Shown here one piece after another: positions 25,969-34,504 of a stretch of DNA of 64,000 nt. Made by a program: the position numbers and the translations under genes. This stretch comes from Streptomyces sp. SolWspMP-5a-2. Its GTDB lineage: Bacteria; Actinomycetota; Actinomycetes; Streptomycetales; Streptomycetaceae. The notes below the pieces were generated by a model. It was not told the origin of the DNA. It saw nothing but the letters and a program-made list of their open reading frames with translations, and made no database searches. The stretch lies in assembly GCF_900091845.1 (NCBI RefSeq), contig NZ_FMCI01000250.1:1-64000 (forward strand). The letters run 5' to 3'. Each line of letters opens with the position of its first letter. The stretch's first letter is position 1.

Positions 25969-26042
25969 CAGGGAACGGCTTTCTCTTTGTGCAGAAAATT
26001 CCGCGCAAAGCGAACATCCCCCGGGTGTCGGCGGCCATGATC

Positions 26043-27290
26043 TCAGATCGGCAGGGTGACCCGCATCACGAGCCCACCTCCCTCACGCGGCTGGGCCGCG
26101 ATGTGCCCGCCGTGCGCCCGCGCCACGGACCGCACGATGGACAGACCGAGGCCGACCCCCTTGTCACTGCCCGTCCGCTCGGTGCGCAACCGCCGGAAGG
26201 GCTCGAAGATGTTGTCGACCTCGTAGGCCGGGACCACCGGCCCGGTGTTGGACACGACCAGGACGGCCTGGCCGTGCTGGACGTCCGTGCTGACCTCGAC
26301 CCAGCCGTCCTCCGGCACGTTGTAGCGCACCGCGTTCTGGACGAGGTTCAGCGCGATCCGCTCCAGCAGCACGCCGTTGCCCTGGACCACCGCGGGTTTC
26401 TGCTCACCGCGGATCACGACGCCCTTGGCCGCCGCCTCCGCGAGCACCTGGTCGATCGCCTGCTCGGCGACCTCCGCGATGTCGACCGGTTTGCGCTCGA
26501 CGATCTGGTTGTCGCTGCGGGCGAGCAGCAGCAGGCCCTCGACGAGCTGCTCGCTGCGCTCGTTGGTGGCGAGCAGGGTCTTGCCGAGCTGCTGGAGCTC
26601 CACCGGCGCGTTCGGGTCCGACAGGTGCACCTCCAGCAGGGTGCGGTTGATCGCGAGCGGGGTGCGCAGCTCGTGCGAGGCGTTGCCGACGAAGCGCTGC
26701 TGGGCCGTGAAGGCCCGCTGGAGGCGCTCCAGCATCTCGTCGAAGGTGTCGGCCAGCTCCTTCAGCTCGTCGTCAGGGCCGTCCAGCTCGATGCGCCGGG
26801 AGAGGTCGGAACCGGCCACCGCGCGGGCGGTGCGGGTGATCCTGCCGAGCGGCGAGAGGACCCGGCCCGCCATCGCGTACCCGAAGGCGAAGGCGATCAC
26901 CGCGAGGCCCAGGAGGGCCAGCAGGGAGCGGCTGAGGAGATGGTCGAGGGCGACCTGGCGCTGCTGGTCGACGCACTGGCTGATCACGTCGTTGAAGTCG
27001 GACAGCGGCAGGGAGGAGCTGTTGATCGCCGGGCAGTCGTCGCTGGTGACCTTGATCAGGGTGCCGCTGACGATCTTGAACGGTGGCTGGTTGCCGGTGT
27101 TGATCGCCTGCGCGGCCAGCAGGTAGATGATCGACAGCAGCAGGATGCCGGCGATCAGGAACATGCCGCCGTACAGCAGCGTCAGCCGTATGCGGATGGT
27201 CGGGCGCAGCCAGGGGAAGGGCGGGTCGGGCTTCTTCGGGTCCCAGGTGGGCTTGGGCGGTGCGGTGGGGAGCGCGGGTGTTGCTGCCAT
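26043..27290 (-). CDS. cutS: CutS sensor histidine kinase
   Basis: A 415-residue membrane kinase; size and partner fit S. lividans CutS. Two membrane helices (about 38-60 and 118-142) enclose an extracytoplasmic sensor of ~57 residues containing only two cysteines, C86 and C106. HAMP follows, then phosphoacceptor H206 (NASHELRTPL), N-box LNLVQNAVRYN and G-boxes VSNTGPVV and GVGLGLSIV. CutRS was first linked to copper and later to envelope/secretion stress and antibiotic control. The paired extracytoplasmic cysteines could read disulfide state. ATG 27290 starts 5 bp after the cutR stop. Confidence 0.88.
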   Translation of the reverse strand: MAATPALPTAPPKPTWDPKKPDPPFPWLRPTIRIRLTLLYGGMFLIAGILLLSIIYLLAAQAINTGNQPPFKIVSGTLIKVTSDDCPAINSSSLPLSDFNDVISQCVDQQRQVALDHLLSRSLLALLGLAVIAFAFGYAMAGRVLSPLGRITRTARAVAGSDLSRRIELDGPDDELKELADTFDEMLERLQRAFTAQQRFVGNASHELRTPLAINRTLLEVHLSDPNAPVELQQLGKTLLATNERSEQLVEGLLLLARSDNQIVERKPVDIAEVAEQAIDQVLAEAAAKGVVIRGEQKPAVVQGNGVLLERIALNLVQNAVRYNVPEDGWVEVSTDVQHGQAVLVVSNTGPVVPAYEVDNIFEPFRRLRTERTGSDKGVGLGLSIVRSVARAHGGHIAAQPREGGGLVMRVTLPI

Positions 27291-27295
27291 CGGGA

Positions 27296-27949
27296 TCAGA
27301 TCCGGTAGCCGGAGCCGGGCACGGTGACGATGACGGGCGGCTCGCCCAGCTTGCGGCGCAGGGTCATCACGGTCACCCGCACCACGTTGGTGAACGGGTC
27401 CGTGTTCTCGTCCCAGGCCTTCTCCAGGAGCTGTTCCGCGGAGACCACCGCGCCCTCGGAGCGCATCAGGACCTCGAGGACGGCGAACTCCTTCGGCGCG
27501 AGCTGGACCTCCTTGCCGTCGCGGAAGACCTCGCGGCGGTTGGGGTCGAGCTTGATCCCCGCGCGCTCCAGGACGGGCGGCAGCGGGACGCTGGTGCGGC
27601 GGCCGAGGGCGCGCACCCGGGCGATCAGCTCGCTGAAGGCGAAGGGCTTGGGGAGGTAGTCGTCGGCGCCGATCTCCAGGCCCTCGACGCGGTCGCTGAC
27701 GTCCCCGGAGGCGGTCAGCATCAGCACGCGGGTGGCCATGCCCAGCTCGACGATGCGGCGGCAGACGTCGTCGCCGTGGACGAGCGGGAGGTCGCGGTCG
27801 AGGACGACCACGTCGTAGTCGTTGACGCCGATGCGTTCCAGGGCGGCCGCGCCGTCGTACACGACGTCGACGGCCATGGCCTCCCGGCGCAGTCCGGTGG
27901 CCACCGCATCGGCGAGCAACTGCTCGTCCTCGACGACGAGTACGCGCAC
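27296..27949 (-). CDS. cutR: CutR response regulator
   Basis: A 217-residue OmpR-family regulator, the exact length of S. lividans CutR. Receiver with E8/D9 (VVEDEQ), phosphoacceptor D51 (VVVLDRDLP) and K-containing PKPF; winged-helix domain from about 125 ending VTVPGSGYRI. GTG 27949 is the start; cutS follows directly. It precedes a 411-bp gap to the next gene. Confidence 0.88.
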   Translation of the reverse strand: MRVLVVEDEQLLADAVATGLRREAMAVDVVYDGAAALERIGVNDYDVVVLDRDLPLVHGDDVCRRIVELGMATRVLMLTASGDVSDRVEGLEIGADDYLPKPFAFSELIARVRALGRRTSVPLPPVLERAGIKLDPNRREVFRDGKEVQLAPKEFAVLEVLMRSEGAVVSAEQLLEKAWDENTDPFTNVVRVTVMTLRRKLGEPPVIVTVPGSGYRI

Positions 27950-28361
27950 GTCCGTTGTCCTTCCTGATGTCCACCCGCGTAGCGCCGCAGGGCGCCCCGC
28001 GGGCAGGGGTCTTCCCGGGTGTCGGGCTCCATCCTGCCCTTTTGGGCCGTAAGTCGGCGGTAAGGCGGGGTACGGAGCATGAAGAACGGGTGTGAGGCCC
28101 GGGAATGCGGGATTTTCTCGCCGGGTTGAGGTTTCCGTGGAAGGGACGGCGGGGAGGACGCTTCATACCCCGCGATCACGCTCTGCTAGTGCCGCAGCAC
28201 CATGCGGCACGGCGCAATCCGCTTTCCGCAGAGTGGGCGTGGGTGTCCGGCTCCGTCGCCGCCCGGCGCGGCTGCGCCGGGCACCTGAGGAGACGTGATC
28301 GCCCCTTCCACCGGCACACCCCCGTGCCACAGACCCACGACCCAGGACGAGGGGGCGCAGC
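27950..28361. other. 411-bp divergent region between cutR and a small gene
   Basis: Carries the cutRS promoter area (left) and that of the 54-residue gene (right). Open frames on both strands are compositionally poor and are not supported as genes. No clear repeats. Confidence 0.5.
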
Positions 28362-28526
28362 ATGGACGCATTCACCGCAGGACTTCTGCAGCGCATAAGG
28401 GCGACCGAGACCGATCTGACGCGGGCTCGTGACGAGGGCGACGACTTCCTCGTCGAGGTGGAGCAGGGCGAGCTCGACGACCTGCGCCGGCTGGCGGCCG
28501 AACACGGTGTGGAGGTCGGCGCCTAG
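28362..28526 (+). CDS. Small conserved helical protein, 54 aa
   Basis: ATG 28362 has GAGGGGG about 6 nt upstream. The product begins MDAFTAGLLQRIRATETD and ends LRRLAAEHGVEVGA; it is acidic with a heptad-like spacing of leucines suggesting a single coiled coil or helical hairpin. Codon third positions are GC-rich as in real genes here, and a near-perfect terminator follows. I recognise it as a type of small conserved Streptomyces protein, without a known function. Confidence 0.8.
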   Translation: MDAFTAGLLQRIRATETDLTRARDEGDDFLVEVEQGELDDLRRLAAEHGVEVGA

Positions 28527-28585
28527 CGTCTGACCGGCGAGACCGCGGGGGTTCGTGGCCCGCGGTGCACAGCTTGACGCCAGGC

Positions 28586-28624
28586 GGAAGGGCCTCCGGT
28601 GAATCCAGCACCGGAGGCCCTTCC
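28586..28624. terminator. Bidirectional terminator
   Basis: Perfect 16-bp arms GGAAGGGCCTCCGGTG (28586-28601) and complement (28609-28624) with a 7-nt loop, between the small plus-strand gene and the minus-strand inositol phosphatase gene. Confidence 0.85.
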
Positions 28625-28656
28625 GTGTGCCGGGACCCTGGCCCGGCGGGCGGCGC

Positions 28657-29472
28657 TCAGTCGTGCCAGGCGCCGAGGTTCTCCAGGTGCTGCTGGAGGG
28701 GTTCGAAGACGCCGGGGGCGGCGGCGACGGTCAGGTCGTGGCCCGGGGGCAGGCCGGGGCGGCCGCCGGTCAGCGCGCCCGCCTCCCTGGCGATCAGGTC
28801 ACCGGCCGCCAGGTCCCAGGGGTGAAGGCCGCGTTCGTAGTAGCCGTCCAGGCGTCCGGCCGCCACGTCGCAGAGGTCGACGGCCGCCGAGCCGCCCCGG
28901 CGGATGTCGCGCAGCAGCGGGATCAGCCGGTGGGCGACCTCGGCCTGGTGGGTGCGGACCTCGGTGACGTAGTTGAAGCCGGTGGAGACCAGGGCCTGGT
29001 CGAAGGGCGGTGCGGGGCGGCAGGCGAGGCGGCGTTCGCCCTCCCACGCGCCCGTGGCCCAGGCGCCGCGGCCGCGCACCGCGTGGCAGGTCTCGCCGCG
29101 CATCGGGGCCGCGACCACGCCCACGACCCGTTCGCCGTCCTGCTCGGCGGCGACGGAGACCGACCAGGTGGGCAGTCCGTAGAGGTAGTTGACGGTGCCG
29201 TCCAGCGGGTCGACGACCCAGCGGATGCCGCTGGTGCCCTCGGTGGAGGCGCCCTCCTCGCCGAGGAACCCGTCGTCGGGACGGTGTCCGGCGATCAGGT
29301 CGGTGATCAGCTTCTCCGCCGCGATGTCCATCTCGGTGACGACGTCGATGGGGCTCGACTTGGTCCTGGCGACGGCCAGGTCGGCCGGGCGCCCGTCGCG
29401 CAGGAGGGCACCCGCGCGCCGGGCGGCCTCCTGGGCGAGGGCGAGCAGTTCCGAGTGCAGGGGGTCGGTCAC
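28657..29472 (-). CDS. Inositol monophosphatase family protein
   Basis: A 271-residue Mg2+-dependent phosphatase. Motifs: LGEEG, DPLDGTVNYLYG (metal-binding) and the C-terminal WDLAAGDLIAREAG. Members remove phosphate from inositol-1-phosphate, histidinol phosphate, fructose-1,6-bisphosphate or PAP; SuhB-like inositol phosphatase is favoured, matching Rv2701c at the same place in M. tuberculosis. GTG 29472 with GAGGAG 4 nt upstream that overlaps the ferrochelatase stop region, so the genes are coupled. Confidence 0.88.
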   Translation of the reverse strand: MTDPLHSELLALAQEAARRAGALLRDGRPADLAVARTKSSPIDVVTEMDIAAEKLITDLIAGHRPDDGFLGEEGASTEGTSGIRWVVDPLDGTVNYLYGLPTWSVSVAAEQDGERVVGVVAAPMRGETCHAVRGRGAWATGAWEGERRLACRPAPPFDQALVSTGFNYVTEVRTHQAEVAHRLIPLLRDIRRGGSAAVDLCDVAAGRLDGYYERGLHPWDLAAGDLIAREAGALTGGRPGLPPGHDLTVAAAPGVFEPLQQHLENLGAWHD

Positions 29473-29480
29473 GGGGCTCC

Positions 29481-30608
29481 TCACGCGTAGGGGCTGTCGG
29501 CGCCCGCGGCTGCCGGGCGGGGGGTCCTGGAGGGGCAGCAGCCGACCGGGCAGACGTCGTGGCTCGCCCCGAGGGCGCCGAGGGCGCACGGGGTGACCGG
29601 TCGGCCGCGCTCCGCTGCCGCGCGTTCCAGGACGAGGTCGCGGACGGCGGCGGCGAAGCGCGGGTCGGCGCCGACGGTGGCCGACCGGCGCACCGGCAGG
29701 CCCAGTTCGGCCGCCTTGGCCGTGGCCTCGGTGTCGAGGTCGTAGAGGACCTCCATGTGGTCGGAGACGAAGCCGATCGGCGCCATGACGACCGCCGGGA
29801 CACCGGCCGCCCGGCGCTCCTCCAGGTGGTCGCAGATGTCGGGCTCCAGCCACGGGATGTGCGGGGCTCCGGAGCGGGACTGGTAGACGAGCTGCCAGGG
29901 GTGGGCGACGCCGGTGCGGGCCTCGACGGCGTCGGCGATCAGCCGGGCCACGTCCAGGTGCTGGCGGACGTAGGCGCCGCCGTCCCCGTGGTCCTCGGCC
30001 GGGCCGGAGGTGTCGGCGGCGGCGGTCGGGATGGAGTGGGTGGTGAAGGCGATGTGGGCGCCGTCCCTGACGTCGTCGGGGAGGTCGGCGAGGGAGGCGA
30101 GGACGCCGTCGATCATGGGCTCCAGGAAGCCCTCGTGGTTGAAGTAGTGCCGCAGTTTGTCGACCCTGGGCGGCTCCAGGCCCTCGGCCTCCAGGGCGGC
30201 GAGCGACTCGGCGAGGTTCTCGCGGTACTGGCGGCAGCCGGAGTAGGAGGCGTAGGCGCTGGTGGCCAGGACCAGGACGCGGCGGCGGCCGTCGGTGACC
30301 ATCTCGCGCAGGGTGTCGGTCAGGTAGGGGGCCCAGTTCCGGTTGCCCCAGTAGACCGGCAGGTCGAGGCCGTGGCCCGCGAGGTCCTTGCGGAGGGCGT
30401 CCAGCAGGGTGCGGTTCTGGCCGTTGATCGGGCTGACTCCGCCGAACAGGAAGTAGTGCCGGCCGACTTCCTTCAGGCGTTCCTTGGGGATGCCTCGCCC
30501 GCGGGTCACGTTCTCCAGGAACGGGACCACGTCGTCCGGGCCCTCGGGGCCGCCGAAGGAGAGCAGGAGCAGGGCGTCGTAGGGGGTGGCATCGAGCGCG
30601 TCTGGCAT
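29481..30608 (-). CDS. cpfC: Coproporphyrin ferrochelatase
   Basis: A 375-residue ferrochelatase, long named HemH. In actinobacteria it inserts iron into coproporphyrin III, the step before HemQ in the coproporphyrin-dependent heme pathway. Seen: LLLSFGGPEGPDDV at the N terminus, the metal-site histidine in TTHSIPTA and E-containing GFVSDHMEVLYDLD. Four C-terminal cysteines (PCALGALGASHDVCPVGCC) are the ligands of the [2Fe-2S] cluster known in actinobacterial enzymes. It is cytoplasmic or membrane-peripheral and precedes the inositol phosphatase by 8 bp. Confidence 0.93.
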   Translation of the reverse strand: MPDALDATPYDALLLLSFGGPEGPDDVVPFLENVTRGRGIPKERLKEVGRHYFLFGGVSPINGQNRTLLDALRKDLAGHGLDLPVYWGNRNWAPYLTDTLREMVTDGRRRVLVLATSAYASYSGCRQYRENLAESLAALEAEGLEPPRVDKLRHYFNHEGFLEPMIDGVLASLADLPDDVRDGAHIAFTTHSIPTAAADTSGPAEDHGDGGAYVRQHLDVARLIADAVEARTGVAHPWQLVYQSRSGAPHIPWLEPDICDHLEERRAAGVPAVVMAPIGFVSDHMEVLYDLDTEATAKAAELGLPVRRSATVGADPRFAAAVRDLVLERAAAERGRPVTPCALGALGASHDVCPVGCCPSRTPRPAAAGADSPYA

Positions 30609-30806
30609 GCTCCGATCCTGCCATCCGGCGCTGACAGCCCGGCGACGGCGGGGGGTGGGTCCGCCGTCGGCGCCGGATAACCGGGTGCATTAGGGTGACC
30701 TCACTCGTAAGCTGTATCAGCCGATTTGGCACCTTACCGAGCCGTCCTCGTCCACTGCGCGCCGGAGCCTCCGCGCGCGCGTGGCCGTCCCCCTTCCGGA
30801 GAGCCC

Positions 30807-32045
30807 GTGCCCAGCCCCTACCGCGCCCTGTTCGCCGCCCCAGGCACCAAGGGCTTCTCCGCCGCCGGGCTCCTCGGCCGGATGCCCCTGTCGATGATGG
30901 GCATCGGCGTGGTCACGATGATCTCGCAGGTCACCGGGCGGTACGGGCTGGCCGGGGCGCTGTCGGCCACCATCGCGCTCTCGGCGGCCGCCGTCGGGCC
31001 GCAGATCTCCCGGCTGGTGGACCGGCACGGGCAGTCCCGGGTGCTGCGCCCGGCGACGCTGGTGGCGCTCGTCGCGGCGGCGGGTCTGCTGTGCGCGACG
31101 TCCTTCGGGGGCCCGGACTGGGTGCTGTTCGTGTGCGCGGCCGGGATCGGCGCGGTGCCGAGCCTCGGCGCCATGGTCCGTGCCCGCTGGGCCGCGCTCT
31201 ACCGGGGCACTCCGCAACTGCACACCGCGTACTCCTTCGAATCCGTGGTCGACGAGGTGTGCTTCATCTTCGGGCCGATCATCTCGATCGGTCTGTCGAC
31301 GGCCTGGTTCCCGGAGGCGGGCCCGCTGCTCGCCGCCTGCTTCCTGGCCGTCGGCGTCTTCTGGCTGACCTCGCAGCGCGCCACGGAGCCCGAGCCGCAC
31401 CCGCGCGACCCCCAGCAGCGCGGCAGCGCGATGCGCTCGCGGGGGCTCCAGGTGCTGGTGGCCACCTTCGTGGCGACCGGCACGATCTTCGGGGCGGTGG
31501 ACGTGGTCACCGTGGCCTTCGCCGACGAGCGCGGCCACAAGAGCGCGGCGAGCGTGGTGCTGGCCCTGTACGCGGCGGGTTCGTGCCTGGCCGGGGTGGT
31601 CTTCGGGCTGCTGCGCTTCAAGGGTGCGCCGGGACGCCGCTGGCTCCTGGGCATCTGTACGACGGCCGTGAGTATGATCCCCCTCCTACTGGTCGGGAAC
31701 CTGCCGTTTCTGGCCGTGGCGCTCTTCGTCGCGGGTCTGTCCATCGCTCCCACGATGATCACGACGATGTCCCTCATCGAAGAGCACGTACCACGCGCGC
31801 AGTTGACCGAGGGCATGACCTGGGTGAGCACCGGCCTCGCGGTCGGCGTCGCGGTCGGCTCCTCGGTGGCCGGCTGGGTCATCGACGCGGCCGGGGCGCG
31901 GGCCGGGTACGGGGTCCCCGCGGTCTCCGGGGCCGTCGCGGTCGCGGTCGGTTTCCTCGGGTACCGCCGGCTCAGCAGGCCGGTTCCGGGTCGGGGAGGC
32001 ACCGTTGAGCAGCACAGCGAGCGGCAAGAACGGAACGTGGCGTAA
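30807..32045 (+). CDS. MFS transporter
   Basis: A 412-residue transporter with about 12 hydrophobic segments and the loop 2-3 motif ISRLVDRHGQSRVLRPA (DxxGRR-like). It resembles drug/metabolite exporters; substrate unknown. GTG 30807 (GGAG 4-5 nt upstream) is chosen over an earlier ATG that would add a Pro/Arg-rich leader. Its 3' end overlaps the oxidase gene by 41 bp in another frame, implying coupled expression. Confidence 0.85.
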   Translation: MPSPYRALFAAPGTKGFSAAGLLGRMPLSMMGIGVVTMISQVTGRYGLAGALSATIALSAAAVGPQISRLVDRHGQSRVLRPATLVALVAAAGLLCATSFGGPDWVLFVCAAGIGAVPSLGAMVRARWAALYRGTPQLHTAYSFESVVDEVCFIFGPIISIGLSTAWFPEAGPLLAACFLAVGVFWLTSQRATEPEPHPRDPQQRGSAMRSRGLQVLVATFVATGTIFGAVDVVTVAFADERGHKSAASVVLALYAAGSCLAGVVFGLLRFKGAPGRRWLLGICTTAVSMIPLLLVGNLPFLAVALFVAGLSIAPTMITTMSLIEEHVPRAQLTEGMTWVSTGLAVGVAVGSSVAGWVIDAAGARAGYGVPAVSGAVAVAVGFLGYRRLSRPVPGRGGTVEQHSERQERNVA

Positions 32046-33324
32046 CTGGGGCGGTACGGTCGCCTCGCGTCCCGCGCGGGAGGTGACCCCCGCCTCGGTG
32101 GAGGAGCTGGCGGCGGCCGTGCGCCGGGCCGCCGAGGACGGTCTCGCCGTGAAGGCGGTCGGCAGCGGGCACTCGTTCACGTCCATAGCGGCCACCGACG
32201 GTGTATTGATACGCCCTCAACTGTTGACCGGCATACGCGCCATCGACCGCGACAGCATGACGGTCACGGTCGAGGCGGGTACCCCGCTCAAGAGACTCAA
32301 CATGGCGCTGGCCCGCGAGGGCCTGTCGCTGACCAACATGGGCGACATCATGGAGCAGACGGTCTCCGGCGCCACCAGCACCGGCACCCACGGCACCGGC
32401 CGCGCCTCCGCCTCGATCGCCGCGCAGATCAGGGGACTCGAACTGGTCACCGCCGACGGTGGTGTGCTGCGCTGCTCCGCCGAGGAGAACCCGGACGTCT
32501 TCGCCGCCGCCCGGATCGGCCTGGGCGCGCTGGGCGTCGTCACCGCGATCGCCTTCGCCGTCGAGCCCGTCTTCCTGCTGACGGCGCGCGAGGAGCCGAT
32601 GCCGTTCGACCGCGTCCTCGCGGACTTCGACGCGCTGTGGGCCGAGAACGAGCACTTCGAGTTCTACTGGTTCCCGCACACCGGCAACACCAACACCAAG
32701 CGCAACAACCGCAGCGCGGGCCCGGAGCGGCCGGTGAGCCCGGTCCGCGGCTGGATCGACGACGAACTGCTCTCCAACGGCGTCTTCCAGGTCGCCCAGT
32801 GGGTGGGCCGGGCCGCTCCCGTCTCCGTGCCGACCATCGCGCGCGTCTCCAGCCGGGCGCTGTCCGCCCGGACGTACACCGACATCCCGTACAAGGTGTT
32901 CACCTCGCCGCGCCGGGTGCGGTTCGTGGAGATGGAGTACTGCGTTCCGCGCGCGGCCGTCACCGACGTGCTGCGGGAGCTGCGCACCGTGATCGAGCGG
33001 TCCGGGCTGCGGATCAGCTTCCCGGTCGAGGTGCGCACCGCGCCCGCCGACGACATCACCCTCTCCACCGCCTCGGGCCGGGAGAGCGCGTACATCGCCG
33101 TGCACATGTTCCGCGGCACGCCCTACCACGCCTACTTCACCGCCGCCGAGCGCGTCTTCACCGCGCACGAGGGGCGGCCGCACTGGGGCAAGGTGCACAC
33201 CAGGGACGCGGAGTACTTCGCCGAGGTCTATCCGCGCTTCGGCGAGTTCACGGCGCTCCGGGACCGGCTCGACCCTGATCGGCTGTTCCGGAACGACTAC
33301 TTGCGGAGGGTTCTGGGGTCGTAG
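32005..33324 (+). CDS. D-arabinono-1,4-lactone / sugar-lactone oxidase (FAD)
   Basis: A 439-residue VAO-type flavoprotein. KAVGSGHSFT near residue 50 is the FAD phosphate loop; the His in GSGHS is the usual covalent FAD site. TSTGTHGTGRASASIAAQI and the C-terminal ALO domain ending HWGKVHTRDAEYF (HWxK motif) identify the aldonolactone oxidase group, which oxidises sugar lactones with O2, giving H2O2. The physiological substrate is uncertain (arabinono-, gulono- or galactono-lactone, or an alditol). TTG 32005 preceded by GGGGAGG is the best start. Confidence 0.88.
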   Translation: MSSTASGKNGTWRNWGGTVASRPAREVTPASVEELAAAVRRAAEDGLAVKAVGSGHSFTSIAATDGVLIRPQLLTGIRAIDRDSMTVTVEAGTPLKRLNMALAREGLSLTNMGDIMEQTVSGATSTGTHGTGRASASIAAQIRGLELVTADGGVLRCSAEENPDVFAAARIGLGALGVVTAIAFAVEPVFLLTAREEPMPFDRVLADFDALWAENEHFEFYWFPHTGNTNTKRNNRSAGPERPVSPVRGWIDDELLSNGVFQVAQWVGRAAPVSVPTIARVSSRALSARTYTDIPYKVFTSPRRVRFVEMEYCVPRAAVTDVLRELRTVIERSGLRISFPVEVRTAPADDITLSTASGRESAYIAVHMFRGTPYHAYFTAAERVFTAHEGRPHWGKVHTRDAEYFAEVYPRFGEFTALRDRLDPDRLFRNDYLRRVLGS

Positions 33325-34033
33325 CCGACGCGCTGGGCTCGGGGGTGGGGCTCGCCCCGCTGTCCGAGGCGCTCGGGGTGGGGGTCGGCGTGGCCTCCCC
33401 GGAGGCGGTACCGGAACCGGGGGTCGGGGAGCCGTCCTCGCCGGTCCGCCCTTCGCCAGGCGAAGGGGTCGGGGACGCGGGGGCGGTGCCGGTGGAGCCG
33501 GAGTCCTGGCCGGTGGGGTCGGACGACGGGTGCGACGAGGACGTCCTGCCGGTGACCGCGTCACCGACGGTCGTGGCGCCGCCGCCGCTGAAGCTGCTGC
33601 CGGAGGCCAGTTCGTAGGTGGTGATCCCGGCCATCGTCACACCGAAGACCAGGGCCGCCGCGACCACCGGGCGCCGCCAGCTCCTGACCCGGGCGCGGTA
33701 GACCGTGCCCTCGGTGAACCCGTCGGGCGCGGGCGGCGCGGCGGGGTCGGCGGGCAGCGGGCGCGGCTGTTCCCGGGCGCGGGCCGGGACGCCCACCTCG
33801 CGGATCTGCTGTCCGGTGTGCCGGAAGAAGTGCTGGAAGACGCTGCCGCCGCAGGTGGCGATCACGCTGACGACGCCCGCGCCGAGGATGGTGCCGTAGA
33901 CCCCGAAGGACGAGGCGAGCTTGGCCGCGATCACCGCGGCGACGGCGCTGCCCGCCACTTGGGGCAGGCTCAGGTCCAGCTTCCTTCCGCCTTCCCGCTC
34001 GGTCTCCTCACTCGTACCGGGCCTTTCACGCAT
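33248..34033 (-). CDS. Hypothetical membrane protein with Ser/Thr/Pro-rich tail
   Basis: A 261-residue protein with two or three hydrophobic segments (about 21-60 and 120-143: RPVVAAALVFGVTMAGITTY) and a ~110-residue C-terminal tail of Ser, Thr, Pro, Gly and Glu that is probably exposed outside the cell. No domain recognised. ATG 34033 is used; GTG 34057 is possible. The 3' end overlaps the convergent oxidase gene by 77 bp, unusual enough to suspect that the natural tail length varies. Confidence 0.7.
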   Translation of the reverse strand: MRERPGTSEETEREGGRKLDLSLPQVAGSAVAAVIAAKLASSFGVYGTILGAGVVSVIATCGGSVFQHFFRHTGQQIREVGVPARAREQPRPLPADPAAPPAPDGFTEGTVYRARVRSWRRPVVAAALVFGVTMAGITTYELASGSSFSGGGATTVGDAVTGRTSSSHPSSDPTGQDSGSTGTAPASPTPSPGEGRTGEDGSPTPGSGTASGEATPTPTPSASDSGASPTPEPSASATTPEPSASSRSGTADQGRAGPGAP

Positions 34034-34504
34034 ACCGGGATCTTGCCTGCCTTTCACGCACCTGAGCGACCAACTGCACGAGAAAGGGACGTACGGACGA
34101 AACCAATAGTTCCGTTTCTGGCGATTCCGTGAAGTACGCCACGTTCAAGATCTTCGGGCCCCGCAACGGACACTCAAGTCCCCACCCGCACAAGAAGTTG
34201 AGGGCGTGCCAATCCACGCACGTGGTCCAAATGGAGTACTGTTGCGAGCCCTGGGTCAAGTCCCCCGACAGGGCGCACGGGGCCTCGTCGGACCGCCGGA
34301 AGGGGAGCTTGTTGCACAGGGTGACGGAGTTGATCACTTAGCGTTGCGAAATAGGTAACCGTGCCATAACGGCGTACCCGGGCCCCGGCCCGACACGCCG
34401 GGCAACTCGGCAAGGTTGTGGCAGGCTGCACCCGGGCAGGCCACACTCGACTAGCGGAAGCAGCGACGCACGTGACGTCGGCAGGCACCACCCGGGAGGT
34501 CCCC
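34034..34504. other. 470-bp promoter region of sepH
   Basis: Lower GC than its surroundings. TTGCGA and TAACGG around 34345-34373, spaced 17 bp, are a possible plus-strand promoter for sepH. A 70-codon frame at 34129-34341 lacks a ribosome-binding site and coding bias and is not called. Confidence 0.45.

Larger units (their letters stand above)
25649..26042. other. 394-bp low-GC intergenic region with two palindromes
   Basis: Clearly poorer in GC than the flanking genes, with no convincing gene on either strand. It holds a perfect Crp-like palindrome (25955-25968) and an 18-bp inverted repeat (25813-25830). Everything to its left is transcribed leftward from 25648, so the sites are 165-320 bp upstream of DUF4193; an unannotated small RNA is also possible. 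Confidence 0.6.

Noticed and set aside
34129..34341. 70-codon frame in the sepH promoter region
   Set aside because: No ribosome-binding site, no coding bias and no recognisable protein; the region fits a promoter.
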